Source: Proteles cristata cristata (lineage: Eukaryota > Chordata > Mammalia > Carnivora > Hyaenidae). Taken from it: DNA of 64,000 bases. How positions within the stretch are numbered: position 1 is the stretch's first letter; the number at the start of each line of letters is the position of its first letter. Below are positions 1-10,260 of the stretch, piece by piece. The stretch spans positions 1 through 64,000 of the forward strand of contig JAESUZ010000346.1 of the NCBI GenBank assembly GCA_017311185.1, given 5' to 3'. The notes under the pieces are model-generated. The model saw only the letters and a program-made list of their open reading frames with translations, was not told the DNA's origin and ran no database searches. Position numbers and translations under genes: made by a program.

Positions 1-102
1 CAGTCAGCACAGAGCCCGACGCGAGGCCCGAACCTGCGAACTGCGAGATCATGACCTAAGCAAAAGTCAGACGCTTAACCAACTAAGCCACCCAGGCGCC
101 CC
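1..102 (-). mobile_element. Can-SINE, young subfamily, cut by the window edge
   Basis: This is the tRNA-like head of a carnivore SINE in reverse orientation, ending at CACCCAGGCGCCCC. Its body and tail lie outside the window. It carries GACCTAAG and ACTAAGCC, which mark the younger subfamily seen at 1.4, 9.8, 19.9, 27.4, 41.3, 44.1, 45.1, 47.0 and 63.1 kb. It is non-coding. Confidence 0.93.
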
Positions 103-127
103 AAACTTTGCTTTCTTTGATTACCTC

Positions 128-240
128 CCAGCCGAGCCCACTGGACTGGTCCCAGCTCTGCCACTGAACTGCTATGTGGCCTTGAGCAGGAAGCAATTCC
201 AGCCTAGGCCTCAGCTTTCTCATCTGTGAAATGGCCCAGT
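128..240 (+). mobile_element. MIR fragment
   Basis: The order of the MIR core is visible: CAGCTCTGCCACT, then a TGTGGCCTTGAGCA segment, then CCTCAGCTTTCTCATCTGTG. MIR is an ancient tRNA-derived mammalian SINE, so the copy is diverged. The 320 bases after it show nothing I recognise. Confidence 0.8.
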
Positions 241-589
241 GAACCCTCAAGTCTTCTCTACTCCCCGAGTCAAGCTGCAGTGTGAATCTCATCTTTTAAC
301 ACGAGATCTGCCCCAGAGTCACCCTTGTTCTCTGTCTCCCGCAGGGCTTCTCTCTGAGTCACGCTGGGCCTTTCTGATCATGCAATCCTCACAGGGCCTC
401 AGGGCCTTGTGGCTCTGCAAAGGCGGAGTCACGCCAGGTGACAGAGGGCCCTTTTCTTCCAATTAAGCTCCGGGCTGAGATGGTAAAATGCTGTGATACC
501 AGGCAGTCGGGAAGAGCACTGGGCAGGAAGTCCATATGCAGGGATGTGCTAACTCTGCTTTGATCCCCCAGAAAATGCCTACACATTTC

Positions 590-700
590 TCATACCCAGA
601 CCAGACATCACCTCCCCCGGGAAGCCTTCCAGGATTACTTCTTGTGCACCTATCTTGCCTCCCCTGGCAGGGCCTCTGCTCCCTCCTCTGCTCAGGCTGA
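590..700 (+). mobile_element. L2 3'-end fragment (diverged)
   Basis: The text around CACCTCCCCCGGGAAGCCTT resembles the L2 3' region that normally reads close to 'cacctcctccagaagcctt'. The fragment is short and diverged, so the assignment is tentative. Confidence 0.5.
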
Positions 701-924
701 CCTCCAGCATGGCCCTTTGACTCCCCACGCAAGCTTAGCCTAACGGGACCTGGGGCAATTTCTTCTTCAACCCTGGGCACCCACAGTCTGGCGTGAAGGC
801 TGAATTCTAACAGGGGCCTGGTGAGGCTGTTGCGTCATTGAAAGGATAAATGACCAAATGATCGGATGAATTAAATAATGATTCCCATGATCTCTATCCG
901 GTAATCCATCCCCTCTCTGAGCCT

Positions 925-995
925 CCTTCCGTCCAAAGGGTCCGACTGGATGGTCTGAGGTCTCTTTCAGTTCGAATGCTGTGTAATTTGATTTA
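925..995 (+). mobile_element. L3/CR1-like 3' fragment
   Basis: GACTGGATGGTCTGAGGTCT followed by a TTTCAG/TTCGAATGCTGTG stretch resembles the 3' end of old CR1-clade (L3) LINEs, which reads 'gactagatgacctttgaggtccc'. It is short and very old. Confidence 0.4.
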
Positions 996-1035
996 AATTT
1001 GCCAACCTGGGATATTCCCATCCCTTGGGCTTCCC

Positions 1036-1036
<1 letters not shown>

Positions 1037-1085
<49 letters not shown>
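1037..1085. repeat. (CA)n microsatellite
   Basis: About 24 uninterrupted CA units run between TTCCCTTA and CTCTACC. An array this pure and long is expected to be length-polymorphic. It explains the poly-Cys/Val stretch seen in a shadow reading frame. Confidence 0.98.
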
Positions 1086-1088
<3 letters not shown>

Positions 1089-1438
1089 ACCTGCCCAGCC
1101 CTTAGCCTCTCTGGCCTCTCAGTTTTGGTGGGTGACTCTACGTGACTACGTCCTTTTCTTCGACAGATGGCAGGGTGGGTGTGGGCTCCCTGGGAAGCCA
1201 TCAGCTCTCCCTGGGAGGAGCCACCTTTTCCTCATGTCCTCTCTTCCTTGGCTCTGTGTGTTACCCCCAAGGCCTTGGGATGGATTCTGGTGTGTGACAC
1301 AGTATATGACAGGGGTTGTGAAGGGGGCAGTCACCAACGGTTCAGAAAAATACAATCCAGGAGGCCTTCTGGAGGAGGCAGCATTTGCGACGGGCCCGAA
1401 AGGAGGGAGATGCAGCCTGCAGCCACAGCACCCTTTCT

Positions 1439-1664
1439 TTTTTTTTTTTTTTTTTGTATTTTTTATTTATTTCTAGGAGAGAGAGAGAGAGACAGCGTGA
1501 GCAGGGGAGGGTCAGAGAGAGAGGGAGTCACAGACTGAAACAGGCTCCAGGCTCTGAGCTGGCAGTCAGCACAGAGCCCGACGCAGGGCTCGAACCCACG
1601 GACCGCGAGATCATGACCCAAGCGAAAGTCGGACGCTTAACCGACTAAGCCACCCAGGCACCCC
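1439..1664 (-). mobile_element. Can-SINE, young subfamily, full length
   Basis: This is a full-length reverse-oriented SINE: T-rich tail, TTATTTCTAGGAGAGAGAG, (TC)n-type body, GGCAGTCAGCACAGAGCC, and the tRNA-like head ending near GCACCCC. It is flanked by a perfect 15-bp target-site duplication, CACAGCACCCTTTCT, at 1424-1438 and 1665-1679. That shows a fairly recent L1-mediated insertion. Confidence 0.97.
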
Positions 1665-1679
1665 CACAGCACCCTTTCT

Positions 1680-2569
1680 GAGCTGGGGAATAACTTGGCC
1701 AGAGCTGCAGTTTGGAAAGACAAATCTGGTGGCAAGCTCAGGGTTGAGTTGGGCAGGGAGGAGGCGGGGAGGGGGGAGTCTAGGGCAGAAGGAATAGCTG
1801 GGGGCTGTCACAGGGGGTCCGCATGACAGTCCACGAGTGGTGAGTGAGCTTGCTTCTCTCATCGTGTTTGTTAAAGCGGATCCTGCCGGGACCGTTCACT
1901 TAGTACCTCCCGCTGAGCTGACGGTTGACAGGTGGACCCCAGGCTCCTTGTAATTGCCTCTTCTGGGAAGGTGCAGCCTGTTTAAGCAGAAAGGCGGTCA
2001 GTGCCGTGGCCCTGGGGACAGTGGACCACTGCCGAGGCCAGTGGCTGCCAAGCTGTGGAGCCTCCTACACCGAGCATTTCACACCTAGATGCCGAGTCCC
2101 GACCCCGGGTCCCGGTCACCAGGCTGGGCCATCATCCTCACCTCCCATCTCTCTGTCCACTTGTCGTCTTTGGGGAAACAGAATGATTTTATGATCCCGA
2201 GGCCATTTGGGCCACAGAGGGGGGCCTCTCTGGAACCCTGGCTCCGATTGGATCTGCGACCAGGCAGCGGCTGGCCCAGAAGCTGCTCCCAATGAAAGAA
2301 GAAGCCCTTACTTAGCCTTTCAGCCCACAGGGTCCTGGGGCTTTAGAGGAGCTGGAGGGGTGGAGAAGATCCCTGGGGATGCTCCCCAAGGGCATGCTGG
2401 GGACACGTACCTCCAACAGCCTCAACTTTCCAGTCCTGCCACCCGCCCCCCCCGCACCCTTCAAAATAACTTATTTCACTTCCCACTCCTCTATTTCAAC
2501 CCAAAATGTGAATGGAATGTAGCTCAAACTTGCTTTGGGGGCCTATGCTGGGCTCCTCCGACCATTGCT
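1680..2569. other. Unassigned non-coding stretch
   Basis: No gene or repeat is recognised. The sequence is mid-to-high GC with a C-rich run near 2445. Reading frames are short and overlap on both strands, and none has a recognisable domain. Confidence 0.5.
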
Positions 2570-2745
2570 GCCTGGGACCCTTTCACAGCCCTCCTGGAGC
2601 CAGATAGCAGAGGCCGAAGCTTGGAGCAGTGAAGTGACTCACCTGGGGCCTGGTGTCCTTGAACCGGAAAGCTGGGGCTTGAACCCAGAGCCCTCGATGC
2701 GTCTTCATCCTAACACATCCATGCTGTTTTCTCCCCTCTTTCCGC
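2570..2745 (-). mobile_element. MIR fragment
   Basis: In reverse orientation it shows AAGTGACTCACCTGG, GGGCTTGAACCCAGAGCCC and a TCTTCATCCTAAC segment. These match the MIR order 'taacttgccc ... gattcgaacccag ... ctcttaaccac'. Confidence 0.75.
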
Positions 2746-2834
2746 TCAGGCTAATGCTGAGCTGCTGACCCCTTTCTGTGGAAGGGTCAAACACCAATTT
2801 AACAAATCTAAGGTTTTTTGTTTTGTTTTTTTTT

Positions 2835-3090
2835 GAGTAGTCACTCTCCTGCTCCAGAACTTTCCACAGCTCCCTAGTGCCTTGATGATTAAGTGCAAGG
2901 TCCTCAGCTGGCTTTTGGAGCTTCCATAGAAGGCATACCATGTCCATAAACACACTTGGGTTCCTGCCTCAGCAGCCATGCCCTGTCCACCCTGTCTTGG
3001 TACAAATACCCTTCCCTCCGTGACACCTTCGAAACCATTCCTGACAAAGCGATTTGCCATTTCCAAATCCTTTGAGAGTACCATTCACAT
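2835..3090 (+). mobile_element. L2 fragment
   Basis: CAGCTCCCTAGTGCC, then a TTAAGTGCAAGGTCCTCAGC segment, then CTTGGTACAAATACCCTTCC follow the L2 3' region ('tggcttcccatc ... aaagtcc'). It is an old, diverged LINE2 copy with no coding capacity. Confidence 0.6.
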
Positions 3091-3339
3091 GCCGCTGAGA
3101 GTAAAGGGCTCACTAAGCACAGGTCACAACCTTCTATATGATTCCTCTGAGGCCCACGGGACACAGACAAGTGAGCAGGGCAAAGAATGAAAATGGTGAC
3201 CCCGGGCTGCCACACACAAGACTGTGTCCCCCAGAGCCATCGCTCACCCCGCCTGTTCTCCTGGCTCTCAGCCTACCCCTCTGGGCCTCGGCTCACACCT
3301 GGCACCCTCACCTGACCTCTCCCTCACCCCTCCCTTGTA

Positions 3340-3500
3340 TCAGACGCCAGCTACTGCGTTTTCCTTGTATGATGCCGTTTCACATTCACGGCAACCCTGG
3401 CAAGGTCTCATTTTACAGATGAAGAAACTGAGGCTAAGAGAGGCCCTTTGACTTGTCCAGTGTGACCTCCGCAAGATTTCATGGCTAGAAAGACAGAATA
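3340..3500 (-). mobile_element. MIR fragment
   Basis: CATTTTACAGATGAAGAAAC followed by TGAGGCTAAGAGAGG and a degraded 'cttgtccagtgtgacc' segment is the reverse complement of the MIR core. Confidence 0.85.
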
Positions 3501-3520
3501 AAGAAAGACGGAACAAAGAT

Positions 3521-3605
3521 TCATACATTCATTCACTCACTCATTCGTTCACTCATTCATTCATTCTTTTACCAAATGCCTGATGTGTGCTGAACCAAAA
3601 CAGAT
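3521..3605 (-). mobile_element. L2 3' end with (ATTC)n tail
   Basis: An impure ATTCATTC array (3524-3570) is followed by a degraded 'aaatgcctgatgtgtgctg' segment. This is the typical reverse-oriented L2 3' terminus with its ATTC-type tail. Confidence 0.6.
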
Positions 3606-4295
3606 CTCCCTGCTATTCTGAAACTGAGGCTCCAGAGCCTGGGCCTGAACCCCCACGGGAGCACAAGGGTCTGTCCCTATGCATGGGAGATGAAGAACCC
3701 TTACTGGCTTCTCCCAGTGAAATATGGAGATTCCGTTGTCTTTCTGTGTTACGGGAACTCAATCCATCACGCTATCTGGCATTCAGCGGCTTGGGCTGAA
3801 ATCCGACGGAGTCACGCTTCCTCTCATTTAATCTTTAAAATGAGAGCCGAAGGGCTGTTGATCACTTTCATGAGCTGCAGGAGATGATGGGTACCTGATG
3901 GGGCTGTAATTTCCCAAGCCCTGTCTTCTCTCCTGTCCTGCAAATTGATGGGAGAGAGCTGTTTACCTTCGGAGACTGCACTCTGTCATCCCAGCCATGC
4001 GGCCTCTGTCGGCTTCCATTTGATTTGCTCTTCAGCCTCTCCAGTCGGAGCCTGTGAGCACAGGAGCGGAGTGGAGAGGTGTCTGTGGGTCCACGCAGAA
4101 GCCACTGGTGCCGGCAGCTGGGCCAACAGCCTCCACTTGCGCGAGCTTCGCTGCAGCAGGAGGCACAGCAGTCAGAAAGCAGCTTTGCTGGCTGCCTGTG
4201 GCCAGGCTTTCTGAGGGTCGTGCTGGAGTCGGGGAGGGAGGTTTGGGGGACCCTTCTGTCCAGAATCTGCTCCCCACGTTGCTGGAAGAGGGGAG
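3606..4295. other. Unassigned non-coding stretch
   Basis: No gene is supported. A GC-rich patch with scattered CpG lies at 4050-4270, and short frames overlap there on both strands. None resembles a known protein. Confidence 0.5.
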
Positions 4296-4535
4296 AGAAT
4301 TAAACAATATCAGCAGTGGGGTTACTGCAAGTCACACACTATGCTAGGCCCTTTACAGACACTCTCTCATGTAATCCTCCACAGCAGTATGTGTGAAAGA
4401 TACATCCTTGGCACAATTCATAGACAAGAAAACTGAGGTCACAGAGACCAAATGCATTGCCAGGGTTTCTGCAGTGTCTGGAATTTAGAGCCTGAGCTGA
4501 GATTCTGCCCATGATCTTTCCTCTGTGCTGCTAAG
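4296..4535 (-). mobile_element. MIR, nearly complete
   Basis: In reverse orientation the element shows CACACACTATGCTAGGCCC, CTCTCATGTAATCCTCCACA, a TAGACAAGAAAACTGAGG core and a degraded head ending in 'gctgctaagg'. This is one of the longer MIR copies here. Confidence 0.85.
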
Positions 4536-4894
4536 GAGGTCCAGCGGGCTGAGTCACACATATCAAAGTCATAAGAGACAGATGTACAAACCAGAAAGTT
4601 GGATTATCTGTTTACAGCATTGGTATAACTTTCCCGGTGTCTGGAGTATTCTTTGCCATCATGACTGTGTTCGTTATCCGTTGGTTTTCTGTTGGCACAA
4701 AGGCAGAGGCAGCAAACATATGCATTCTTGGGGGGTATTTCACTGAGGCTACAGAAAAGTCTGGTAACATCTCCGAACCCTGTGCATGGCTCCTGAGTGG
4801 GGGACGTGGGTGGTGGCTTCCACCAGCTGCTAGAGAAACAGATGAAACTTCCCCATTTGACTTCCTTTTCTTCCTCACTCTCGATTCCTTCTAG

Positions 4895-4963
4895 ACTGCC
4901 ATCCTGGTTATTTATTGCTTTGTAACAAAACAACCCCAACCTTAGTGACATAAAATACCCATC

Positions 4964-5003
<40 letters not shown>

Positions 5004-5265
5004 ATGCACACAAATACTGTGGGTCAGGAGGGCACAGAGGGGATGGCTTGTCTCCATGATGTCTCAATAGGGAACCTTAGCTAGGAACAGCCGGAGGCAA
5101 CAGATGACTCAAATGGCTGGGAGCTGGAATTCTCTGGAAGCTTCTTTATTTACACTTGTGATACCTTGGCCAAGGTGTCTGTTTGGGCCTCTCAGGGATT
5201 CACCACACGGTAGCCACGCTGGACCTTCAAGCATCAGGATACTCAGACTACTAATGAATAGCATT
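4895..5265 (+). mobile_element. Old LTR-like element (ERVL/MaLR type?)
   Basis: The start (GTTATTTATTGCTTTGTAAC, then CAACCCCAACCTTAGTGAC) resembles ancient mammalian LTRs that read 'ttattgctgcataacaaa...cccaaacttagtgg'. The (TG)n array lies inside it. I cannot name the family with confidence. Confidence 0.45.
4965..5002. repeat. (TG)n microsatellite
   Basis: About 19 uninterrupted TG units end in CATGCACACA. Likely length-polymorphic. Confidence 0.97.
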
Positions 5266-5273
5266 TCGGGGGC

Positions 5274-5473
5274 GGGGCACGCCTGGGGGGCTCCGTTGGT
5301 TAAGCGTCCGACTTCGACTCAGGTCATGATCTCACGGTTCGTGGGTTCGAGCCTGCATCGGGCTCTATGCTGACAGCTAGCTCAGAGCCTGGAGCCTGTT
5401 TCAGATTCTGTGTCTCCTCTTTCTGCCCCTTCCCCTCCAGTACTCTGTCTCTCTCTCAAAAATAAATAATAAA
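5274..5473 (+). mobile_element. Can-SINE (older subfamily)
   Basis: Forward SINE with a head (GGTTAAGCGTCCGACTTCGA, then TCATGATCTCACGGTTCGTG), a TC-rich body and an AATAAATAATAAA tail. It carries a small internal duplication, GACAGCTAGCTCAGAGCC. A second SINE starts directly at the end of its tail. Confidence 0.95.
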
Positions 5474-5685
5474 GGGGTGCCTGGGTGGCTCAGTTGGCTG
5501 AGCCTCCAACTTCGGCTCAGGTCACGGTCTCACGGTTCATGGGTTTGAGCCCCACATCAGGCTCTGTGCTGACAGCTCAGAGCATGGAGCCTGCTTCTAA
5601 TTCTGTGTCTCCCTCTCTCTCTGACCCTCCCCTGCTCATGCTGTATGTGTGTCTCTGTCTCTCAAACATAAATAAAAACATTAAA
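5474..5685 (+). mobile_element. Can-SINE (older subfamily), head-to-tail with the previous copy
   Basis: A second complete forward SINE starts at GGGGTGCCTGGGTGGCTCAG, immediately after the A-rich tail of its neighbour. This fits insertion into an existing A-rich tail. Its own tail has grown into the GATA array that follows. Confidence 0.95.

Positions 5686-5736
<51 letters not shown>
5686..5736. repeat. (ATAG)n tetranucleotide microsatellite
   Basis: About 12.75 perfect ATAG units sit directly on the 3' tail of the SINE. Tetranucleotide arrays of this purity are usually highly polymorphic. Confidence 0.98.
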
Positions 5737-5739
<3 letters not shown>

Positions 5740-6059
5740 AAAACATTTTTGAAAATACAAAGAAAACAGTGGTTCAGGGCTGGAAAGCAGGAGGCCCTTC
5801 GTATGAGGCGGAGTCAGCCCGTGGCCTCACCTCTGCCCTCTTCTGCTGGTAGAAGTGGTTACAACTCCACCCAGATTCGAGGGGAGAGGATATAAGCCCA
5901 TCGCTTGAAAAGAAGAATGTTGGAGAATTTGTAGACATGCTTCAGAACTACCGTAACCACCTGTGCTGTCTGTACCTTCTTCCTTCAGAAAAACCCAGCG
6001 GAGTTAATCCATATGTGGCTTGCTTTCTCAAGGTCAGGCCTCACTTTCTGAAATGATCG
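5737..6059. other. Unassigned non-coding stretch
   Basis: About 320 bases with no recognised gene or repeat. Confidence 0.45.
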
Positions 6060-6270
6060 CCAATAAAAAGTAGCAATTAGTAAGCTCTGGGGCAGCAGCG
6101 GCACTAACTTCTTCAGGTGAGGAATGTGCTGTCATGTGCCCATTTTACAGATGGGAAACCAAGGCTTCCAACAGGCCTTGGGGTTGCCCCAGTGACCCAG
6201 GGAGGAAGCCTCAGAGGTTAGATCCACACCCAGAATTCCTTGTCTGCAGGGCCCATGCCCTTAAAGCCCC
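6060..6270 (-). mobile_element. MIR fragment
   Basis: CCCATTTTACAGATGGGAAA, then CCAGTGACCCAGGGAGG, then ATCCACACCCAGAATTCC follow the reverse MIR order. Confidence 0.75.
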
Positions 6271-6401
6271 AGAGCCCATGACACGCCTGTGAGCCCACCC
6301 GGCCCGGTTTGGTTGGTAGGACCCGGCTACTTCCCACAAGCCTTCAGATACCCCATCTACTGCACATGGGTCCCTTCTGCCCTCACTCCCAGCGGGAAGT
6401 C

Positions 6402-6584
6402 TTTTTTTTTTTTTTAATTTATTTATTTTTGAGAGGGGTGGGGAGGGACAGAGAGACGGGGCAACAGAGGATCCGAAGCAGGCTATGTGCCGAAAGCCTG
6501 ACGCGGGGCTCCAACTCATGAACCGCGAGATCGTGACCTGAGCCAGAGTCAGACGCTTAACCGACAGGGCCCCCCAGGCACCCC
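6402..6584 (-). mobile_element. Can-SINE (older subfamily)
   Basis: Reverse SINE with a T-tail at 6402-6415, a GAGAGGGGTGGGGAGGGACA body and a head ending in CCCCCAGGCACCCCC. A diverged duplication (AGCGGGAAGTCTT and AGAGGGAAACCTTC) flanks it, so it is older than the young-subfamily copies. Confidence 0.92.
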
Positions 6585-6689
6585 CAGAGGGAAACCTTCT
6601 TTCCACATTCCAAGAACACCTCGTGTCCCTCTCATCCCAGCCACAACTGGTTTACATTTGATGGCTTCCCTATAAAAATGCTTTATGAA

Positions 6690-6985
6690 GCTGCAGTCAT
6701 AAAAATTGGGAACAACTCACATTTATTTCCAGCTGGGAAATGGGTAAAATGTGATATATCCATACAAGGAAACATTACTCAACAATAAGAAGGAATGAAT
6801 GACCTACCGATACTTAAAACAAATGTATGAGCCTCAAATGCATATGCTGAGCCAGGGAAGCCAGACGCAAAGCACTACATCCCGTATGATTCCACTTACA
6901 TGACTTTCTGGAAAAGGCAAAAGTACAGAGACAAGATCCATCAGGACTTTGGGGAGGGTTAGGAGTTGACCACAAAAGGGCATGA
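6690..6985 (+). mobile_element. Old L1 3' region fragment
   Basis: The order 'gggaacaactcac ... atccatacaaggaaacatta ... gattccacttacatgac' is typical of the 3' region of old mammalian L1 (L1M) elements. No open frame survives. Confidence 0.75.
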
Positions 6986-7440
6986 TAGATCATGATAGAC
7001 TCGGTAGAATATCATTCAGCCTCGAAAAGGAAAGAAATCTTACATGTGCTACAACATGGACGCACTTGATGACATTATACTAAGTGAGATAAGCCAGGCA
7101 CAAAAAGAGATAGTGAGTAATTTCATTTGTATGAGGTCAAAAGTAGTAAATTCATAGCAACAGAACATAGACTGGGGATGATGATGGCTGAGTCTGGCTA
7201 AAAGAGTTGCTGTTTGATGGGTACAGAGTTTCACCTTTACGAGGTGTAGACGTCCTGGTAATTCCCTATGCAACAATGTGAATATATTTAGCATTACATG
7301 TAAAAATGGTTAAGATGTAGAGAGCACATTTGCCACAATGAACACCGAGTAATGTAAGGAATCGTTGAAACACAGTTTTGTATTCTTGAAGCTAATACAA
7401 CAGTGTATGTGAACTATCCTAAAATTCAAACAAAAAGCTT
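6986..7440 (+). mobile_element. Second old L1 3' fragment
   Basis: TAGAATATCATTCAGCCTCG, CATGGACGCACTTGATGACA and TAAGTGAGATAAGCCAGGCA repeat the L1M 3' region motif order that the preceding fragment already contains. Two separate L1 pieces are therefore joined here. It continues to the SINE at 7441. Confidence 0.75.
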
Positions 7441-7900
7441 GGGGTGCTTGAGTGACTCCATTGCTTAAGCATCTTGAGCAAAGACTCTTTGGCTCAGGTT
7501 ATGATCTCACGGTTCATGAGTTTGAGACCCACATCGGGCTCTGAGCTGGCAGCTCAGAACTTGGTTAGGATTCTGTCTCCCTCTCTCTCTTCCCCTCCTG
7601 CGCCTTCTCTCTTTTTCTTTTTAAATTAAATCTTTATTTTTTGAGAAAGAGAGAGACATAGACATGGGTGAGTGGGGGAGGGACTGAGAGATAGGGAGAC
7701 ACAGAATCTGAGGAGGCTCCATCCAGGCTCTGAGCTGTCAGCACAGAGCTGACACAGGGCTCGAACTCACAAATCACCAGATCACGACCTGAGCCACAGT
7801 CAGACACTTAACCGGCTGAGCCACCCAGGTGCCCCTCTTTCTTTTTCTCAAAATGAAAATAAGCTTTAAATGAAATGAAATTAAAACCTTAATAAAAGTG
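7441..7900 (+). mobile_element. Can-SINE interrupted by another SINE
   Basis: A diverged forward SINE (GGGGTGCTTGAGTGACTCCA) runs to the TC-rich end near 7620. Its A-rich tail resumes at about 7835 (TTCTCAAAATGAAAATAAGC). The reverse SINE at 7623-7834 sits inside it. Confidence 0.88.
7623..7834 (-). mobile_element. Can-SINE nested in another Can-SINE
   Basis: Reverse SINE with a T/A tail (TTAAATTAAATCTTTATTTT) and a head ending GAGCCACCCAGGTGCCCC. It is flanked by imperfect CTCTTTTTCTTTTT-like copies, which are target-site duplications made in the pyrimidine body of the host SINE. Confidence 0.92.
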
Positions 7901-8150
7901 GCTAAGATGGTACATTCTATACTACGTGAGTTATTTTAAACCCCAATTTCAAATTAAAAAATCGTTTTTAAAAAAAGGCATGAGAGAGGATTTTTTTGGG
8001 TTTTTTTTTAAGTGATGGAACTATTGTTTATCTTAACTATGATGGTAATTCCCTGACTATATGTGTGTGTTGAACTCATTACACTGGACACGAAACAGGG
8101 AGAATTTTACCGTATGTGAGTTATACCTCAATAAACGTGACTTAAAACCA
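7901..8150 (+). mobile_element. Old L1 3' UTR fragment
   Basis: GTGATGGAACTATTGTTTAT, CTTAACTATGATGGTAATTC and a closing CCTCAATAAACGTGACTTAA resemble old L1 3' UTRs. A weaker L1-like stretch begins near 7901 (TAAGATGGTACATTCTATAC). Confidence 0.65.
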
Positions 8151-8167
8151 AAACATGGTTCTGGCAC

Positions 8168-8275
8168 AGACATAGTCCATTCAATCATTCAACATGTATT
8201 TCTTGAGGACCTACTATGTGCAGAGTGCCATTCTAAACGCTGGTGGAACAGAGGCAAGCACCATGGGGTTTCTGT
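8168..8275 (-). mobile_element. L2 3' end
   Basis: TTCTTGAGGACCTACTATGT then GTGCCATTCTAAACGCTGG is the reverse complement of the L2 3' end. Confidence 0.7.
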
Positions 8276-8379
8276 TATTGTGAAAATGTGATACAACGTA
8301 ACAATCAGATAGACTCATGAAGTAATAAAGGGAGACTCATCTCTACCTTTTCATATCTATATGGAAAAGTATGTTTGTA

Positions 8380-9125
8380 TGTGAATTTAACAAAGGATAA
8401 AGATGACATTCCAAATTCTAGAGGGAAAATCCACTATTCAATGATTTCTAATTTTATACTGTATCTGCAAATAAATCCCGTATAAAAACTGAAATGTAAA
8501 ATAAAATTCTTGTTACAAATGTAGAAACCATAAAGAAAATAGAAATATTTCTGAAATCTTGGCCTGGGGAAGAGCTTTCTAAGCATGAAACCAAAGGTGA
8601 ATGCGTGAAAGAAAAGATTAATAGATTTGACCACATGTAAATTGGAAAGCCTGACATCAGAAATGCTATAAATAAAACGAAATGTCAAACCACAATGAGA
8701 AAATATTATTTGCAGCATGTACTGTAGAGTAAGGATTAATATCCTTAATGCATAAAGTAGTGTTATGAATTGATAAGAAAAAAGTGAATATTGTCATAAA
8801 AATGGGTAAAGGACATAAAATCTGACATTTTAATTATTTTAGCTTTATATTTCAATGATTCATAAAACAAGCAATCAACATGATGGCCAAAAACATAAGA
8901 GCTATATTCAGCGTCACTAAAAAGCAAAGAAATGCAAAAGAAGACAGGAAGAGTTTTTTGAGGTCAAAGCAAATGATAACATTCGGTGTTACAAAATTTT
9001 GGAACTAGATGTTTCCATTCTCGGTTAGCAGGAACTTGTAGTTAGTGTAAGTTGATATAAACTTTCTAGAAGATGATGGAATAATACATATCAAAAACCT
9101 TTAGGACTGTTATTTATTTATTGCC
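8380..9125 (+). mobile_element. Old L1 ORF2 3' remnant
   Basis: Decayed L1 sequence: GAAAGAAAAGATTAATAGAT with a TTGACCACATG continuation, AATGAGAAAATATTATTTGC, AAAAATGGGTAAAGGACATA and GCAAAGAAATGCAAAAGAAG. These follow the C-terminal end of L1 ORF2 into the 3' UTR. Many stops and indels leave no usable frame. Confidence 0.75.
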
Positions 9126-9392
9126 CATCAATTCCATTCCCCTCCCCCCATTTCTAGTCTATAACGCAAACTACGTTTTCCAGACACCTTGTTGGCTTGT
9201 CGTTGGCCAGGGGGAGGCAACAGTGGAAAATGGAAACCACGAGAAGATACAGGGCTGTCTTTTGCTGTCCAGCTGAGGTCTGCATCCCTCCAGTAGCAGC
9301 TATGACCTCTGAAGTGGCACCAGCTGGCAGTCCCGTGCATCAGGCACATGGTGAGCCCTCAGAGGTCAGGTGTCTGAGCCCCCTAGGATGGC
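9126..9392. other. Unassigned non-coding stretch
   Basis: No repeat or gene is recognised. Two short overlapping frames on opposite strands have no familiar domain. Confidence 0.4.
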
Positions 9393-10037
9393 GATGTGGG
9401 TTGATTTGTGTCCCTCCCCTAGAAGGTATGTTAAAGCTGTAACTCTTCAAACCCAGACTATGAACTTATTTGGAATTAGCGTCACTGCAGATGAATGAGC
9501 TAAAATGAGGTCATATGGGGGCAGGGTGAATCTTTAGTCCGATATGACTGGTGTCCTTATGAGAGAAGGAGAAGAGACTCAGAGACACTCAAGGAGGACA
9601 ACCATGGGATGACCAGCCAAGGATGCCAAGGATTGTGACAACCACTGGAAACTCAGAGAGAAACGTTGTGGAGCCAAGTCTCCTTCTGAGCCCTTTGAGA
9701 AGGAATCGGCCCTTGATTTCAGGGTTCTGGTGTCCAGAACCATGAGAAAATACGTGTCTTTTTTTTTTTTTTAATATTTTTATTTATTTCTAGGAGAGAG
9801 AGAGACAGCGTGAGCAGGGGAGGGTCAGAGAGAGGGAGTCACAGACTGAAACGGGCTCCAGGCTCTGAGCTGGCAGTCAGCACAGAGCCCGACGCGGGGC
9901 TCGAACCCACGAACCGTGAGATCACGACCTAAGCGAAAGTCGGACGCTTAACCGACTAAGCCACCCAGGCGCCCCACGTGTCTTTTGTTTTAAGCCGCCT
10001 GTTGGTGGCACTTTGTTGTGGCGACCCTAAGAAACTC
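9393..10037 (+). mobile_element. MLT1-type LTR, interrupted by a SINE
   Basis: Solo LTR of the ERVL-MaLR group. It reads GTTGATTTGTGTCCCTCCCC at the start, GATATGACTGGTGTCCTTAT in the middle, and AAGCCGCCTGTTGGTGGCAC then TTTGTTGTGGCGACCCTAAG at the end. The young SINE at 9763-9975 splits it. No internal retroviral genes accompany it. Confidence 0.85.
9763..9975 (-). mobile_element. Can-SINE, young subfamily, full length
   Basis: Reverse SINE with an intact head ending in CAGGCGCCCC. An 11-bp duplication ACGTGTCTTTT is seen at 9752-9762 and 9976-9986. It inserted into the 3' part of an MLT1 LTR. Confidence 0.97.
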
Positions 10038-10044
10038 CCACAAG

Positions 10045-10260
10045 GACACTGGTTAAATAAGCTATAGTATAGTCGCAGAGTGGAAAGCAGTGTGACGACT
10101 CAACTGTAAAATCATATTGTGGAAGAATTTGTAACGATAGGAAACGAGGTTCCCAGTGTGTTAAGTTAAAATATAAACATTTACATAATTTGAGCCTGTT
10201 TTTGCAAATCAACAGCAGCAACAAACGCGTACGTATGGTAAGGTAATATACAATAACCTT
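10045..10260 (+). mobile_element. Old L1-type 3' fragment
   Basis: ACTGGTTAAATAAGCTATAG and a later TGTTAAGTTAAAATATAAAC resemble the L1M 3' region that reads 'tggttaaataaattatggtac ... gttaagtgaaaaaagc'. Confidence 0.5.

Noticed and set aside
5461..5473. AATAAA motifs as gene polyadenylation sites
   Set aside because: They belong to SINE A-rich tails, here and elsewhere in the window.
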